A stretch of DNA of 57,323 nucleotides from Bacillota bacterium (GTDB taxonomy: Bacteria > Sysuimicrobiota > Sysuimicrobiia > Sysuimicrobiales > Segetimicrobiaceae). Location of the stretch: NCBI GenBank assembly GCA_021324295.1, contig JAJPJJ010000078.1:1-57323 (forward strand), written 5' to 3'. Each line of letters opens with the position of its first letter. Position 1 is the stretch's first letter. Position numbers and translations under genes: made by a program. A model generated the notes under the pieces. That model was not told the DNA's origin and ran no database searches. It was given only the letters and a program-made list of their open reading frames with translations. Below are positions 8,153 through 16,758 of the stretch, piece by piece.

Positions 8153-9198
8153 GGACGAGGGGCGAGGTACGATCCGCCGCGCTCGGAGGGCCGGCCGCGG
8201 GCGAAGGCGCGGGGGTGTCCTCCTTTCCCCGGCGCCGGATGCGGCGCCTGCGCCGCACCGACCGGCTGCGCGAGATGGTGCGCGAGACCACGCTCGCGCC
8301 CTCCCACCTCGCCGCGCCGCTGTTCGTGAAGGAAGGCCTCGCGCGGCCCGTCCCCCTGGACGTCCTGCCCGGCCAGCATCAGCACACGCTCGGCAGCCTC
8401 GTCGACGAGTGCAGCCGCCTCGCGGAGCTCGGGGTGCCGGCCGTGATGTTCTTCGGCATCCCCGCCCGCAAGGACCAGGCCGGGTCGGCCGCCTGGGACC
8501 CCGAGGGCATCGTGCAGCAGGCGCTGCGGGTGGTGCGGGCGGAGGTGGGCGACCGGCTCGCGCTGATCGCGGACCTCTGCCTCTGCGAGTACACCGCGCA
8601 CGGTCACTGCGGCGTGCTGCGGGGCGAAGCGGTGGACAACGACGCGACGCTGGAGGCGTATCGGCGGATCGCGGTGTCGTACGCGCAGGCCGGCGCGGAC
8701 CTGGTGGCCCCCTCCGGGATGATGGACGGCCAGGTGGCCGCGATCCGGGAGGCGCTCGACGAGGGCGGCTTCCACGACGTGGCGATCCTGGCGTATGCGG
8801 CGAAGTACGCGTCCGCGTTCTTCGAGCCGTTCCGGCACGCCGCGGAGTCGGCGCCGCGCTTCGGCGACCGACGCGGCTACCAGATGGATCCGGGGAACAC
8901 CGACGAGGCGCTGCGCGAGGTGCAGCTCGATATCGCGGAGGGCGCGGACATCGTGATGGTCAAGCCCGCGCTCCCGTACCTCGACGTGCTCGCGCGTGTC
9001 AAGGCCACGTTCGGCGTGCCGACCGCCGCCTATCACGTGAGCGGGGAGTACGCGATGCTGCGCGCGGCGGCCGCGCGCGGGTGGCTCGACGAGGAGCGGG
9101 CGATGCTGGAGGTGCTCCTGGCGATCCGCCGCGCGGGCGCGGATCTCGTCTTCACGTACTTCGCGGGAGAGGCGGCCGCGCGGCTCCGCCGCGGCTAG
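8149..9198 (+). CDS. hemB: Delta-aminolevulinic acid dehydratase (porphobilinogen synthase)
   Basis: It condenses two aminolevulinate molecules to porphobilinogen. The 349-aa product has the cysteine-rich zinc site DLCLCEYTAHGHCG, which indicates the zinc-dependent class, and the two active-site lysines in AYAAKYAS and MVKPALPYLD. The ATG at 8149 follows AGGAGG by six bases and overlaps the hemD stop. About 25 residues precede the conserved RMRRLRRT start, slightly longer than usual. Confidence 0.97.
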   Translation: MRTRGEVRSAALGGPAAGEGAGVSSFPRRRMRRLRRTDRLREMVRETTLAPSHLAAPLFVKEGLARPVPLDVLPGQHQHTLGSLVDECSRLAELGVPAVMFFGIPARKDQAGSAAWDPEGIVQQALRVVRAEVGDRLALIADLCLCEYTAHGHCGVLRGEAVDNDATLEAYRRIAVSYAQAGADLVAPSGMMDGQVAAIREALDEGGFHDVAILAYAAKYASAFFEPFRHAAESAPRFGDRRGYQMDPGNTDEALREVQLDIAEGADIVMVKPALPYLDVLARVKATFGVPTAAYHVSGEYAMLRAAAARGWLDEERAMLEVLLAIRRAGADLVFTYFAGEAAARLRRG

Positions 9199-9217
9199 CC
9201 CGCGCCGAGGCGGTTCC

Positions 9218-10537
9218 GTGAGCCTGTCGCCGGGCAGCTCCGAGGCGCTGTACGCGGAGGCGTGCCGGCTGATGCCGGGCGGGGTCAGCAGCCCGGTCCG
9301 CGCCTACCGCGCGGTCGGCGGCACCCCGCCGTTTCTGGTGCGCGGGGCGGGCGCGCAGGTCTGGGACGTCGACGGCCGCGCGTACCTCGACTACGTCGGC
9401 TCGTGGGGCCCGCTGATCGCGGGCCACGCGCACCCGGCGGTCGTGCGCGGGGTCACGGAGACCGCCGCGCGCGGCAGCAGCTTCGGGGCGCCCACGCCGC
9501 TCGAGGTCGCGCTCGCGCGCACGATCGTCGCCAGCGTCCCTTCGATCGAGATGGTCCGCCTCGTCAGCTCCGGCACCGAAGCGGCGATGAGCGCGCTGCG
9601 CGTGGCGCGGGCGGCGACCGGACGGCGCGCGATCGTGAAGTTCGACGGGTGCTACCACGGGCACGCCGATGCGCTGCTCGTGCGGGCGGGATCCGGGGTG
9701 ATGACGCTCGATGTCGCGGCCCGCAGCGGCGGGCCGTGGGCCTCAGGCGTGCCGGCGAGCGCCGGCGTCCCGCCCGAGGTCGCAACGCTCACGTTCACGC
9801 TGCCCTTCAACGACCTGGACGCGGCGGAGGGGCTCTTCCGCCAGCGGGGGGAGGAGATCGCGGCGGTGATCGTCGAGCCGATCCCCGGCAACATGGGCGT
9901 CGTGCTGCCGCGCCCCGGTTTCCTTGAGGGGATCTGCGGGCTGTGCGAGCGCGCGGGCGCGCTCGTGATCTTCGACGAGGTGATCACGGGGTTCCGGGTC
10001 GCGCGCGGGGGCGCGCAGGCGCTCTACGGGATCCGGCCCCAGCTCACGTGCCTCGGCAAGGTGATCGGCGGCGGCTTTCCCGTCGGAGCGTACGGCGGCC
10101 GGCGCGACCTGATGGGTCAGGTGGCCCCGCTCGGGCCCGTCTACCAGGCCGGGACGCTCTCCGGCAACCCGGTCGCGATGCGCGCCGGCCTGGAGACGCT
10201 TGCGCTCCTCGACGACGCGGCGTACCGCCGGCTCGACGAGCTCGGAGGGGCGCTTGCGGATGGCCTGCGGGACGCGGCGCGCCGGGCCGGGACGGCCCTG
10301 GTCGTCAACCGCGCGGGCTCGATGCTCACGCCGTTCTTCACGGCGGAGCCCGTCGTGGACGCGGAGAGCGCGCGGCGGGCCGATGTGGCGCGCTACGCGC
10401 GGTTCTTCCACGCGCTGCGCGAGCGGGGGATCCTGGTGCCGCCGTCGCAGTTCGAGGCGTGGTTCGTCTCGCTCGCGCACACCGAGGAGGATCTGCGCCG
10501 CACCTGCGACGCGGCGGCGGCCGCCCTCGCGGCGTGA
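9218..10537 (+). CDS. hemL: Glutamate-1-semialdehyde 2,1-aminomutase
   Basis: This PLP enzyme converts glutamate-1-semialdehyde to 5-aminolevulinate and so supplies HemB. The 439-aa protein shows MPGGVSSPVRA at the N-terminus, SSGTEAAMSALR, IFDEVITGFR, and the PLP lysine in LGKVIGGGFPVGAYGG. The GTG at 9218 is 19 bases after hemB. With hemA it completes the two-step route from glutamyl-tRNA, so the operon covers every step from there to uroporphyrinogen III. Later haem genes are not in the window. Confidence 0.97.
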   Translation: MSLSPGSSEALYAEACRLMPGGVSSPVRAYRAVGGTPPFLVRGAGAQVWDVDGRAYLDYVGSWGPLIAGHAHPAVVRGVTETAARGSSFGAPTPLEVALARTIVASVPSIEMVRLVSSGTEAAMSALRVARAATGRRAIVKFDGCYHGHADALLVRAGSGVMTLDVAARSGGPWASGVPASAGVPPEVATLTFTLPFNDLDAAEGLFRQRGEEIAAVIVEPIPGNMGVVLPRPGFLEGICGLCERAGALVIFDEVITGFRVARGGAQALYGIRPQLTCLGKVIGGGFPVGAYGGRRDLMGQVAPLGPVYQAGTLSGNPVAMRAGLETLALLDDAAYRRLDELGGALADGLRDAARRAGTALVVNRAGSMLTPFFTAEPVVDAESARRADVARYARFFHALRERGILVPPSQFEAWFVSLAHTEEDLRRTCDAAAAALAA

Positions 10538-10620
10538 GCGGCGGGCATACAGGGGCGCCTGCGGACGTTCTCCCGAGGAGTGGCTCGCCGAGAGGCGCGC
10601 CGGGCCGGAAGGAGACGCGC

Positions 10621-11349
10621 ATGCGGGCGGTCGTCGTGATGCCGCTCTACAACGAGGAGGAGACGCTCGCGCAGGTGGTGGAGGAGGTGCAGCGCCACAC
10701 CGATGCGCGCATCGTGGTCGTCAACGATGGATCCACCGACCGGTCCGCCGCGATCTTGCGGGATCTCCGCGGGATCGACGTGATCACGCACCCCCAGAAC
10801 GAGGGGTACGGGCAGTCGCTGATCGATGGCTTCCGCTACGCGGTGGACGGCGGGTTCGATGTGGCCGTCACGATCGATTGCGACCTGCAGCACGAGCCGC
10901 GCCTCATCCCGCGATTCCTGCGGGAGATCCCGCGGTGGGACATCGTCTCGGGCAGCCGCTACCACCCGGATGCGCCTGGGGTCCAGGACCCGGCGCCCCC
11001 GGACCGGCAGCGGATCAACGCGGAGATCACCCGGATCGTCAACGCGCTGACCGGGTACCACCTGACCGACGCGTGGTGCGGGTTCAAGGCGTACCAGGTC
11101 TCCGGGCTCGCCCGGATGCGGCTGACCGAGCGCAGCTACGGGCTGCCCCTGCAGGTGTGGCTCCAGGCGGCGCGGCTCGGGCTGAGCGTCACCGAGGTGC
11201 CGGTCCCCCGCATCTACAAGAACCCGGGCCGCCGGTTCTGGGGAGGGCTGGACGACCCGGAGGCACGGCGCACGTACTACCTCTCGGTCATCGACCGCGA
11301 GGCGAGCCGCTGGCGGAACCTCGCCGTCTCCCATCCGCACGATGGCTGA
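10621..11349 (+). CDS. Family 2 glycosyltransferase (DPM-synthase-like)
   Basis: The 242-aa protein has the GT-A fold signatures MPLYNEEETL, VVNDGSTDRSA and the metal-binding DCDLQHEP. Such enzymes move a sugar from a nucleotide donor to a polyprenyl phosphate or other acceptor. There is no membrane segment. AAGGAG lies nine bases before ATG 10621. Its last 8 bases overlap the next gene, a BshB1-like deacetylase, so the two are probably co-expressed. A role in making the glycosidic substrate of the deacetylase is possible but unproven; bacillithiol normally uses a GT4 enzyme (BshA). Confidence 0.9.
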   Translation: MRAVVVMPLYNEEETLAQVVEEVQRHTDARIVVVNDGSTDRSAAILRDLRGIDVITHPQNEGYGQSLIDGFRYAVDGGFDVAVTIDCDLQHEPRLIPRFLREIPRWDIVSGSRYHPDAPGVQDPAPPDRQRINAEITRIVNALTGYHLTDAWCGFKAYQVSGLARMRLTERSYGLPLQVWLQAARLGLSVTEVPVPRIYKNPGRRFWGGLDDPEARRTYYLSVIDREASRWRNLAVSHPHDG

Positions 11350-12034
11350 GGAGCGCACGGTCCTGGTGATCGGAGCCCACCCCGACGACGTGGAGATCGG
11401 GATGGGCGGCGCGATCGTCCGGCTCGTGCAGCAGGGCCACCGGGTCGCGATCCTGGACCTCACGAACGGCGAGCCGACGCCGATGGGCTCGCCCGAGCGC
11501 CGACGGGAGGAGGGCGAGGCCGCGGCGCGGATCCTGGGCGTCGCGCGCCGCATCACGCTGCCGCTGCCCAATCGCTACCTCGAGGACACCGTGGAGAACC
11601 GGGTGGCGGTCGCGGAGGTGATCCGCGAGGTCCGGCCGGATCTGCTGTTCGTCCCGTACTGGGTGGACGCGCACCCGGACCACGTCGCCGCGTCCCACCT
11701 CGCCGAGGCCGCCCGGTTCTACGCCAAGCTGACCAAGACCGAGATGCGAGGCGAGCCCCACTATCCGGCCCGGATCCTGCACTTCTTCTGTACGCACTAC
11801 CGGCTGCACGTCGAGCCGTCGTTCGTGCTCGACGTGAGCGAGCAGATGGAGCGCAAGATCGAGGCGGTGGCCTGCTACCGCTCCCAGTTCAACGAGACGC
11901 GCGGCAACCTCGGGATCCTGGACACGATCCGGACGGTCGGCCAGTACTGGGGCTCGCGCATCCGGCGTCCCTACGGGGAGCCGTTCGCCAGCCGGGAGGC
12001 GATCGGGCTCCGCGGCATCGGGGAGCTGGTGTGA
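11342..12034 (+). CDS. bshB1: PIG-L/LmbE deacetylase, BshB1-like
   Basis: The 230-aa product has the zinc motif GAHPDDVEIGMGG at the N-terminus and the second metal site HPDHVAASHL, both typical of N-acetylglucosaminyl deacetylases. The C-terminal segment with FVLDVSEQMERKIEAV and YRSQF followed by an aromatic/Arg-rich end is the pattern of BshB1, which deacetylates GlcNAc-malate in bacillithiol synthesis. The next gene is a distant BshC-like protein, which supports the call, but bshA is not seen. It overlaps the preceding glycosyltransferase by 8 bases. Confidence 0.88.
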   Translation: MAEERTVLVIGAHPDDVEIGMGGAIVRLVQQGHRVAILDLTNGEPTPMGSPERRREEGEAAARILGVARRITLPLPNRYLEDTVENRVAVAEVIREVRPDLLFVPYWVDAHPDHVAASHLAEAARFYAKLTKTEMRGEPHYPARILHFFCTHYRLHVEPSFVLDVSEQMERKIEAVACYRSQFNETRGNLGILDTIRTVGQYWGSRIRRPYGEPFASREAIGLRGIGELV

Positions 12035-12056
12035 GCGCATCCGGCGGGAGCGCCCG

Positions 12057-13646
12057 ATGAGGTGTGAGTCGCCGCCGCGGGAGGCGGCGTACACGGTCCC
12101 GGAGCGCTCCGGGGAGGTCCTGATCGTCCCTCCCCCCGCGTGCATCCCCGACCTCCTGGCGGCCGCCCGACGCGAGACGTGGGAGGACGCCGACGTGCTC
12201 GGCACGCCGCTCGCCGCGTTCCGGCGGCGCGCGCGGCAGCGTGCGCTCGCGCTCGCGGCGCGGTACACCGGCGCGGAGCCGCCGTCCCCCGACCGCCCGC
12301 TCATCGTGATGGGCCACCAGCCGGTGTTCTTCCACCCGGGCGTGTGGGTCAAGTACTTCCTCCTCACGCGCCTCTGCGCCGCGCACGGCGCGACGGGCCT
12401 CCACCTCATCGTCGATACGGACGCGCCCGGCCCCGTGGGCGCCGACGTGCCCACCGGCCGCACGCGGCTCGACCGCGTCCGGGAGACCCTGCTCGATCTC
12501 CCGGAAGACGTGCCGCTCGAGGCCGCGTCGCTCCCGGCGCCCGAGGCCTGGGCGGCGTGGACCGACCGGCTGCGGGACCACCTCGCGTCCCTATCGTCGC
12601 CCGGCCCCGCGCGCTGCCTCGAGGCGTTCGCCTCCGGGGAGCCGGTCGCGCGGCGGGGAGCGCGCACGCTCGGGGAGTTCCTCGGCCGCCTGCGCCGTGC
12701 CTACGAGGCGCGCGCCGGCGCCCCCCGCTACCTCGAGCTGCCGGTGTCGGCGCTCGCCGACACCCCGGAGTTCCGGGAGTTCGCCCTCCACCTCCTCCGG
12801 TCACCGGACGAGACGCTGCGCGTGTACAACGCGAGCCTGGAGGCGTACCGGCGGGCGCACCGGGTCCGCTCGGCGGCGAACCCGTTTCCCAACCTCTCCC
12901 AGGGCTGCGGTCGCATCGAGGCGCCGTTCTGGGTCCTGCGCGGCGCCCGACGGACCGAGCTGTTCGTGGCGCGCGAGGATGACCGGCTCGTCCTCGCGTC
13001 TCAGGCCGAACCGCTCGCGACCGTCCCGGCCGGAGCGGCGGGCGCCGGGGCGCTCGCCCAGGCGGGCGTGTCGCTGCGCCCGAAGGCGATGGCGCTCACC
13101 CTGTTTGCCCGCCTGTGCCTGGGCGACCTCTTCATCCACGGCGTGGGGGGCGGGCGGTACGATCGGGTGACCGACGCGATCTCCGAGGGGGTGTTCGGGT
13201 GTCGACCGGCGCCGTACCTGGTCACGACCGCCACCCTGCACCTCGCGCTGCCCGAGGAGGCCCGCGCGGCCGGCGAGCGGCCCGCGCTCGAGCAGCGACT
13301 CATGGAATTGCGCCACAACCCCGACCGGCACCTCACCGACCTCTCCGAGGCACAGCGGCGCCTCGTCGGCGAGAAGTGGGCGCTCATCCGGGAGCTCGAC
13401 GGGATGCGGCCCGGGCCGGCACGCCGCGCGGCCGCGCGGCGGATCCGCGAGATCAACCGTGAGCTCGCCGCGCCGCTCGCGCCGGAGATCGCGCGCATCG
13501 AGACCACCCTGGCGGCTCTCCGGGGTCAGAAGGACGTGGAGGACGTCGTCCGGTACCGCGAGTATCCGTTCTTCCTGTTCGACCCGCCCGCGGTCGCCGC
13601 GCTCGCCGCCGCGCCGGGGGACGGCACCGCGCCGCGTGGCGGCTGA
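12057..13646 (+). CDS. Divergent BshC-like protein (putative cysteine-adding enzyme)
   Basis: This 529-aa protein is not a clear match to any family I can name with confidence. The region VMGHQPVFFHPGVWVKYFL resembles the TGQQ...GGPLYTLYK substrate-binding segment of BshC, and the later SLRPKAMALTLFARLCLGDL followed by FIHGVGGGRYD is laid out like the RP...GGPGE segment of BshC. The C-terminus has a coiled helical stretch (about 400-490) ending in YREYPFFLFDP. Its place right after bshB1 (22-base gap) favours a role in bacillithiol or a related thiol. A different function in the same pathway is possible. Confidence 0.65.
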   Translation: MRCESPPREAAYTVPERSGEVLIVPPPACIPDLLAAARRETWEDADVLGTPLAAFRRRARQRALALAARYTGAEPPSPDRPLIVMGHQPVFFHPGVWVKYFLLTRLCAAHGATGLHLIVDTDAPGPVGADVPTGRTRLDRVRETLLDLPEDVPLEAASLPAPEAWAAWTDRLRDHLASLSSPGPARCLEAFASGEPVARRGARTLGEFLGRLRRAYEARAGAPRYLELPVSALADTPEFREFALHLLRSPDETLRVYNASLEAYRRAHRVRSAANPFPNLSQGCGRIEAPFWVLRGARRTELFVAREDDRLVLASQAEPLATVPAGAAGAGALAQAGVSLRPKAMALTLFARLCLGDLFIHGVGGGRYDRVTDAISEGVFGCRPAPYLVTTATLHLALPEEARAAGERPALEQRLMELRHNPDRHLTDLSEAQRRLVGEKWALIRELDGMRPGPARRAAARRIREINRELAAPLAPEIARIETTLAALRGQKDVEDVVRYREYPFFLFDPPAVAALAAAPGDGTAPRGG

Positions 13647-13690
13647 CGCCCCCGGTGGACAGAGGGCGCAGCCGGACGCCGGGAGGCCCG

Positions 13691-14512
13691 ATGGACCGCT
13701 GGCCCGTCCCCACGGGCGCCCACGATCCCGACGGCGAGGGCGGGGCGCGAGGGGCCTCCGTCGTCGCCGAAGACGTCTGGCGGGCGTTCGGCCGGGCGCG
13801 CGTGCTCCGCGGTGCCCGCCTGGAGGCGCCCCCGGGGTCCGGGATCGCGATCCTGGGCCCCAACGGCGCCGGCAAGTCGACGCTGCTCCGCGTGCTCGCC
13901 GCCCTGCTGCGTCCACAGCGCGGGCGGGTGTGGATCTGCGGAGACGACCCGTGGACCGTTCCCGCCGCGCGCCGCAACGTCGGCTTCGTCGGCCACGAGC
14001 CGATGCTGTACGGAGGGCTGAGCGTGGCCGAGAACCTGCGGCTGTTTGCCTCCCTGTACGGCCTGCCGGACGCCCGCGCCCGCGTCGAGGCGGTATGCGA
14101 CCTGCTCGGGATCGGGCGCCGGCACGAGCCGGTCCGCAGGCTCTCGCGCGGGATGCAGCAGCGCGCGGCGCTCGCCCGGGCGCTCGTGCATCGGCCCCGC
14201 GTGCTGCTCCTCGATGAGGCGCTCACCGGGCTCGATCCCGAGGCGGCGCAGCGCCTGGCGGGCTTCCTGGCCGAGTTCCGCGCCGGGGGCGGCGCGGTCG
14301 TCATGGCGACCCACAGCGCGGCCGAGGCCGTCCGCGTCGCGGACCGCGCGCACGTGCTGGCCGGCGGGCGCCTGGGCGAGGCGCAGCCGCTTGCCGGGAT
14401 GGACGCGGACGCGGTGCAGGCATGGTACGGGTGGACCGTCGCCGCGGGACCGGGCGCCGTGACACCCGCGTCCCGCGCGGGCGGGGCGGCCGATCGGGGG
14501 CCCGGGCGATGA
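13691..14512 (+). CDS. ccmA: Haem ABC exporter, ATP-binding subunit CcmA
   Basis: CcmA is the ATPase that releases holo-CcmE from CcmC/CcmD in System I cytochrome c maturation. The 273-aa protein has Walker A GPNGAGKST, signature LSRGMQQRAALARAL and Walker B VLLLDEALTGLD. I prefer ATG 13691 (GGGAGG just upstream) over an in-frame GTG at 13655. The stop overlaps the ccmB start (ATGA). An ABC ATPase alone would be ambiguous; the ccmB-F genes after it settle the role. Confidence 0.93.
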   Translation: MDRWPVPTGAHDPDGEGGARGASVVAEDVWRAFGRARVLRGARLEAPPGSGIAILGPNGAGKSTLLRVLAALLRPQRGRVWICGDDPWTVPAARRNVGFVGHEPMLYGGLSVAENLRLFASLYGLPDARARVEAVCDLLGIGRRHEPVRRLSRGMQQRAALARALVHRPRVLLLDEALTGLDPEAAQRLAGFLAEFRAGGGAVVMATHSAAEAVRVADRAHVLAGGRLGEAQPLAGMDADAVQAWYGWTVAAGPGAVTPASRAGGAADRGPGR

Positions 14513-15177
14513 ATCCGATCATCGCCCTCGTCTGGAAGGACCTCTCGATCGAGCTGCGCACCCGCGAGCTCGTGACCTCGATGAGCCTCGTCGCGTTCCT
14601 GTCCCTGGTCATCCTTGGCCTCGCCGCCCGTTCGACGCCGCCCGCGGCGTCCGGCATCACGCCGGCCGCGCTGTGGGTCACGGTGGCGTTCGCCGCGACG
14701 CTCGGGCTGGCGCGCGCGCACGCCCTCGACCACGAGCGCGAGGCCCTCCAGGGACTCCTCCTCACGCCCGTCAGCCGCAGCGCGCTGTTCGTGGCGAAGT
14801 GGGCGAGCAACCTCATCCTCGTCCTGGTGCTCGAGGCCGCGGTGCTCCTCGCCTCCACAGCGCTCATCGACCCGGGGATCGGCCGGCGCGCGTCGGTGCT
14901 GGCGCTGCCCCTCGCGCTGGGCGCGGTCGGGTTCACCGCGACGGGCACCCTCCTCGGGGCGATGACGGTGACGACCCGCCTGCGCGAGGTGCTGCTGCCG
15001 ATCCTGCTGCTGCCGCTCGCGCTGCCGGTCATCATCGTCTCGGTCGCGGCGATCGCCCGCGCCCTCGAAGGCGCGGGCGTCGCGGCCCTCGCCGGTCCGC
15101 TCAAGATGCTGGCCGCCTACGACGTCGTGTTTGCCGCGCTCGGCGTGTGGCTGTTCGCGCACGTGGTGGAGGAGTAG
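14509..15177 (+). CDS. ccmB: Haem exporter permease CcmB
   Basis: This 222-aa integral membrane protein has about six hydrophobic helices, the early motif ALVWKDLSIELRTRELV and the family segment FAATLGLARAHALDHERE followed by LQGLLLTPVSR. CcmB forms the membrane part of the CcmAB complex. It overlaps ccmA by four bases. A gap of about 190 bases follows, with its own promoter for ccmC, so the ccm genes form at least two transcription units. Confidence 0.95.
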   Translation: MNPIIALVWKDLSIELRTRELVTSMSLVAFLSLVILGLAARSTPPAASGITPAALWVTVAFAATLGLARAHALDHEREALQGLLLTPVSRSALFVAKWASNLILVLVLEAAVLLASTALIDPGIGRRASVLALPLALGAVGFTATGTLLGAMTVTTRLREVLLPILLLPLALPVIIVSVAAIARALEGAGVAALAGPLKMLAAYDVVFAALGVWLFAHVVEE

Positions 15178-15300
15178 GCGAAGGCGCGTGTAACGAACCC
15201 GCGGCGCGCCCGCCGGCGCAGCCGGGCCGCGCAGACGATCGGGCGAGATCCGCCGGCGCCGGGATCAGGGGTGGGGTCGTGAGCCCGCCGGCGCGCTTCG

Positions 15301-15329
15301 TTGAAAGCACCGGGGGGGTTTGTTATCAT
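15301..15329 (+). promoter_or_regulatory. Sigma-70-type promoter of ccmC
   Basis: TTGAAA (15301-15306), a 17-base spacer and TATCAT (15324-15329) form a near-consensus promoter. Transcription would start near 15336, about 34 bases before the ccmC GTG. The TTG of the -35 box is in frame with ccmC but cannot be its start, because it would not be transcribed. Confidence 0.82.
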
Positions 15330-15369
15330 CGTCGTGACTTCATGTGCCTCGCGCACCAGGAGCGTGAAC

Positions 15370-16041
15370 GTGCGCCGATCTCCGGATGGCCCCCTGGCCG
15401 GGGCGCTCCTTGTCGCCATGCTCCTCGCCCTGTACGGCGCGTTCGTCTACGCGCAGACCGAGCGCGTCATGGGCGACATCCAGCGCATCTTCTACGTGCA
15501 CCTGCCGCTCGCGTGGGTCGGGTTCGTCGCGTTTGGGCACGCGGCGTGGGGAGGGATCCGCTACCTCGCGACGGGACGGCGCGAGTGGGACGTGGTGAGC
15601 GCGTCCGCCGCCGAGATCGGGGTCCTCTTCGCGACGCTCGTGATCGTGACCGGGTCCCTGTGGGCGCGTCCCGTGTGGGGGACGTGGTGGACGTGGGATC
15701 CGCAGCTCGTGACCTACCTCATCCTCTGGTTCATCTACGTGGGCTACCTCGTCCTGCGGGCCGCGGCGGGCGACGACGCCCGACAGGCGCGGTTCGCGGC
15801 GGTGTTTGCGATCGCGGGCTTCGTGGACGTGCCGCTGGTGTGGCTGTCGGCGCGCTACCTGCGCGCCCTGTCCCCGGTGATCTTCACCTCGCACAGCATC
15901 GGGCTCGCGCCCTCGATGGCATGGGCCCTACTGGCCGGCCTCGTCGCCTGGAGCCTCGTGTACGTCGCGCTGGTGAGGACCCGGATCCGGCTCGGGCTGC
16001 TCGAGGTCCGGGTGCAGGCGCTGGAGGACGCGGCCGCGTAG
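15370..16041 (+). CDS. ccmC: Haem lyase/transporter CcmC
   Basis: CcmC brings haem to CcmE on the outer face of the membrane. The product (223 aa) has six membrane helices and the tryptophan-rich haem-binding motif WGTWWTWDPQL, with conserved histidines before it (YVHLPLAW) and after it (FTSHSIG). The start GTG 15370 has AGGAG seven bases upstream; GTG 15364 is an alternative but lies almost on the ribosome site. The promoter at 15301 drives it, and ccmD, ccmE and ccmF follow closely. Confidence 0.95.
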   Translation: MRRSPDGPLAGALLVAMLLALYGAFVYAQTERVMGDIQRIFYVHLPLAWVGFVAFGHAAWGGIRYLATGRREWDVVSASAAEIGVLFATLVIVTGSLWARPVWGTWWTWDPQLVTYLILWFIYVGYLVLRAAAGDDARQARFAAVFAIAGFVDVPLVWLSARYLRALSPVIFTSHSIGLAPSMAWALLAGLVAWSLVYVALVRTRIRLGLLEVRVQALEDAAA

Positions 16042-16045
16042 AGCG

Positions 16046-16258
16046 ATGACGTACCTGTTCTGGGCGTTCGCGCTCGTCTGGCTCGGGTTGTTCGCGTACC
16101 TGTACTCGCTGCTGCGCCGCAGCCAGGCGCTCGAGCGGCAGGTCTCGGAGCTCCTCGAGCGCTCCGGCGCCGTCCACGCGCCCGGCGGCACGCCGCCGGG
16201 GGAGGCTCCTGCCGGCCCGGCGGTGACGATCTCGAGGACCACCGGGGCCGGTGGATGA
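16046..16258 (+). CDS. ccmD: CcmD-family small membrane protein
   Basis: This 70-aa protein starts with one membrane helix (FWAFALVWLGLFAYLYSLL) followed by a basic/helical stretch RRSQALERQVSELLER and a Pro/Gly-rich tail. CcmD is needed for release of haem-loaded CcmE from CcmC. The family is recognised by size, topology and location between ccmC and ccmE. It begins four bases after ccmC ends and overlaps the ccmE start (ATGA). Confidence 0.85.
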   Translation: MTYLFWAFALVWLGLFAYLYSLLRRSQALERQVSELLERSGAVHAPGGTPPGEAPAGPAVTISRTTGAGG

Positions 16259-16689
16259 GCGCCGTACACCCCGGGCGGGTCGGGCAGCGCCGGCACACGC
16301 TTGTCTTCGTCTGCGGGGCGGCCGCGATCGTCGTCGCGCTCGCGTATCTCGTCTACGGCGGCATCCAGCAGGGGGCCACGTACTGGGTGACCGTGGGCGA
16401 GCTCGAGCAGCGCGCGGGAGCGCTGCCGGCGCGCGTCCGGCTCGGCGGGACGGTGGCGCCGGGGTCGGTGCGCTGGGACGCATCCCACCGGCACCTCCGC
16501 TTCGCGGTCACCGACGGCGTGCACACGCTCCCGGTGGCGTATGCCGGCGTGGTCCCGGACATCTTCAGCGAGGGGCGCCAGGTCGTCGTCGAGGGGACGC
16601 TGGGGCGGGACGGGACGTTCGATGCCACGACGCTCCTCGCGAAGTGCCCGACGAAGTACACGCCGGCCGATCCGGCCTCCTCGCGGTGA
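16255..16689 (+). CDS. ccmE: Haem chaperone CcmE, CxxxY variant
   Basis: CcmE carries haem covalently from CcmC to the CcmF ligase. The 144-aa product has one N-terminal membrane anchor (about 15-35) and an OB-fold domain with VRLGGTVAPGSVRW and LRFAVTDG. The haem-binding motif is LAKCPTKY, with Cys131 where classical CcmE has the haem-binding His of HxxxY. The CxxxY form is known from archaea and some Deltaproteobacteria, where it goes with loss of CcmH (System I*). No CcmH gene is seen here, in agreement. Confidence 0.95.
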   Translation: MSAVHPGRVGQRRHTLVFVCGAAAIVVALAYLVYGGIQQGATYWVTVGELEQRAGALPARVRLGGTVAPGSVRWDASHRHLRFAVTDGVHTLPVAYAGVVPDIFSEGRQVVVEGTLGRDGTFDATTLLAKCPTKYTPADPASSR

Positions 16690-16758
16690 TCTCGAACCCT
16701 CCGTCGCTCCGTCAGCCCCACGGGAGGGCGGGCGGCGGCGTGGCCGGAGACGGTGGGC

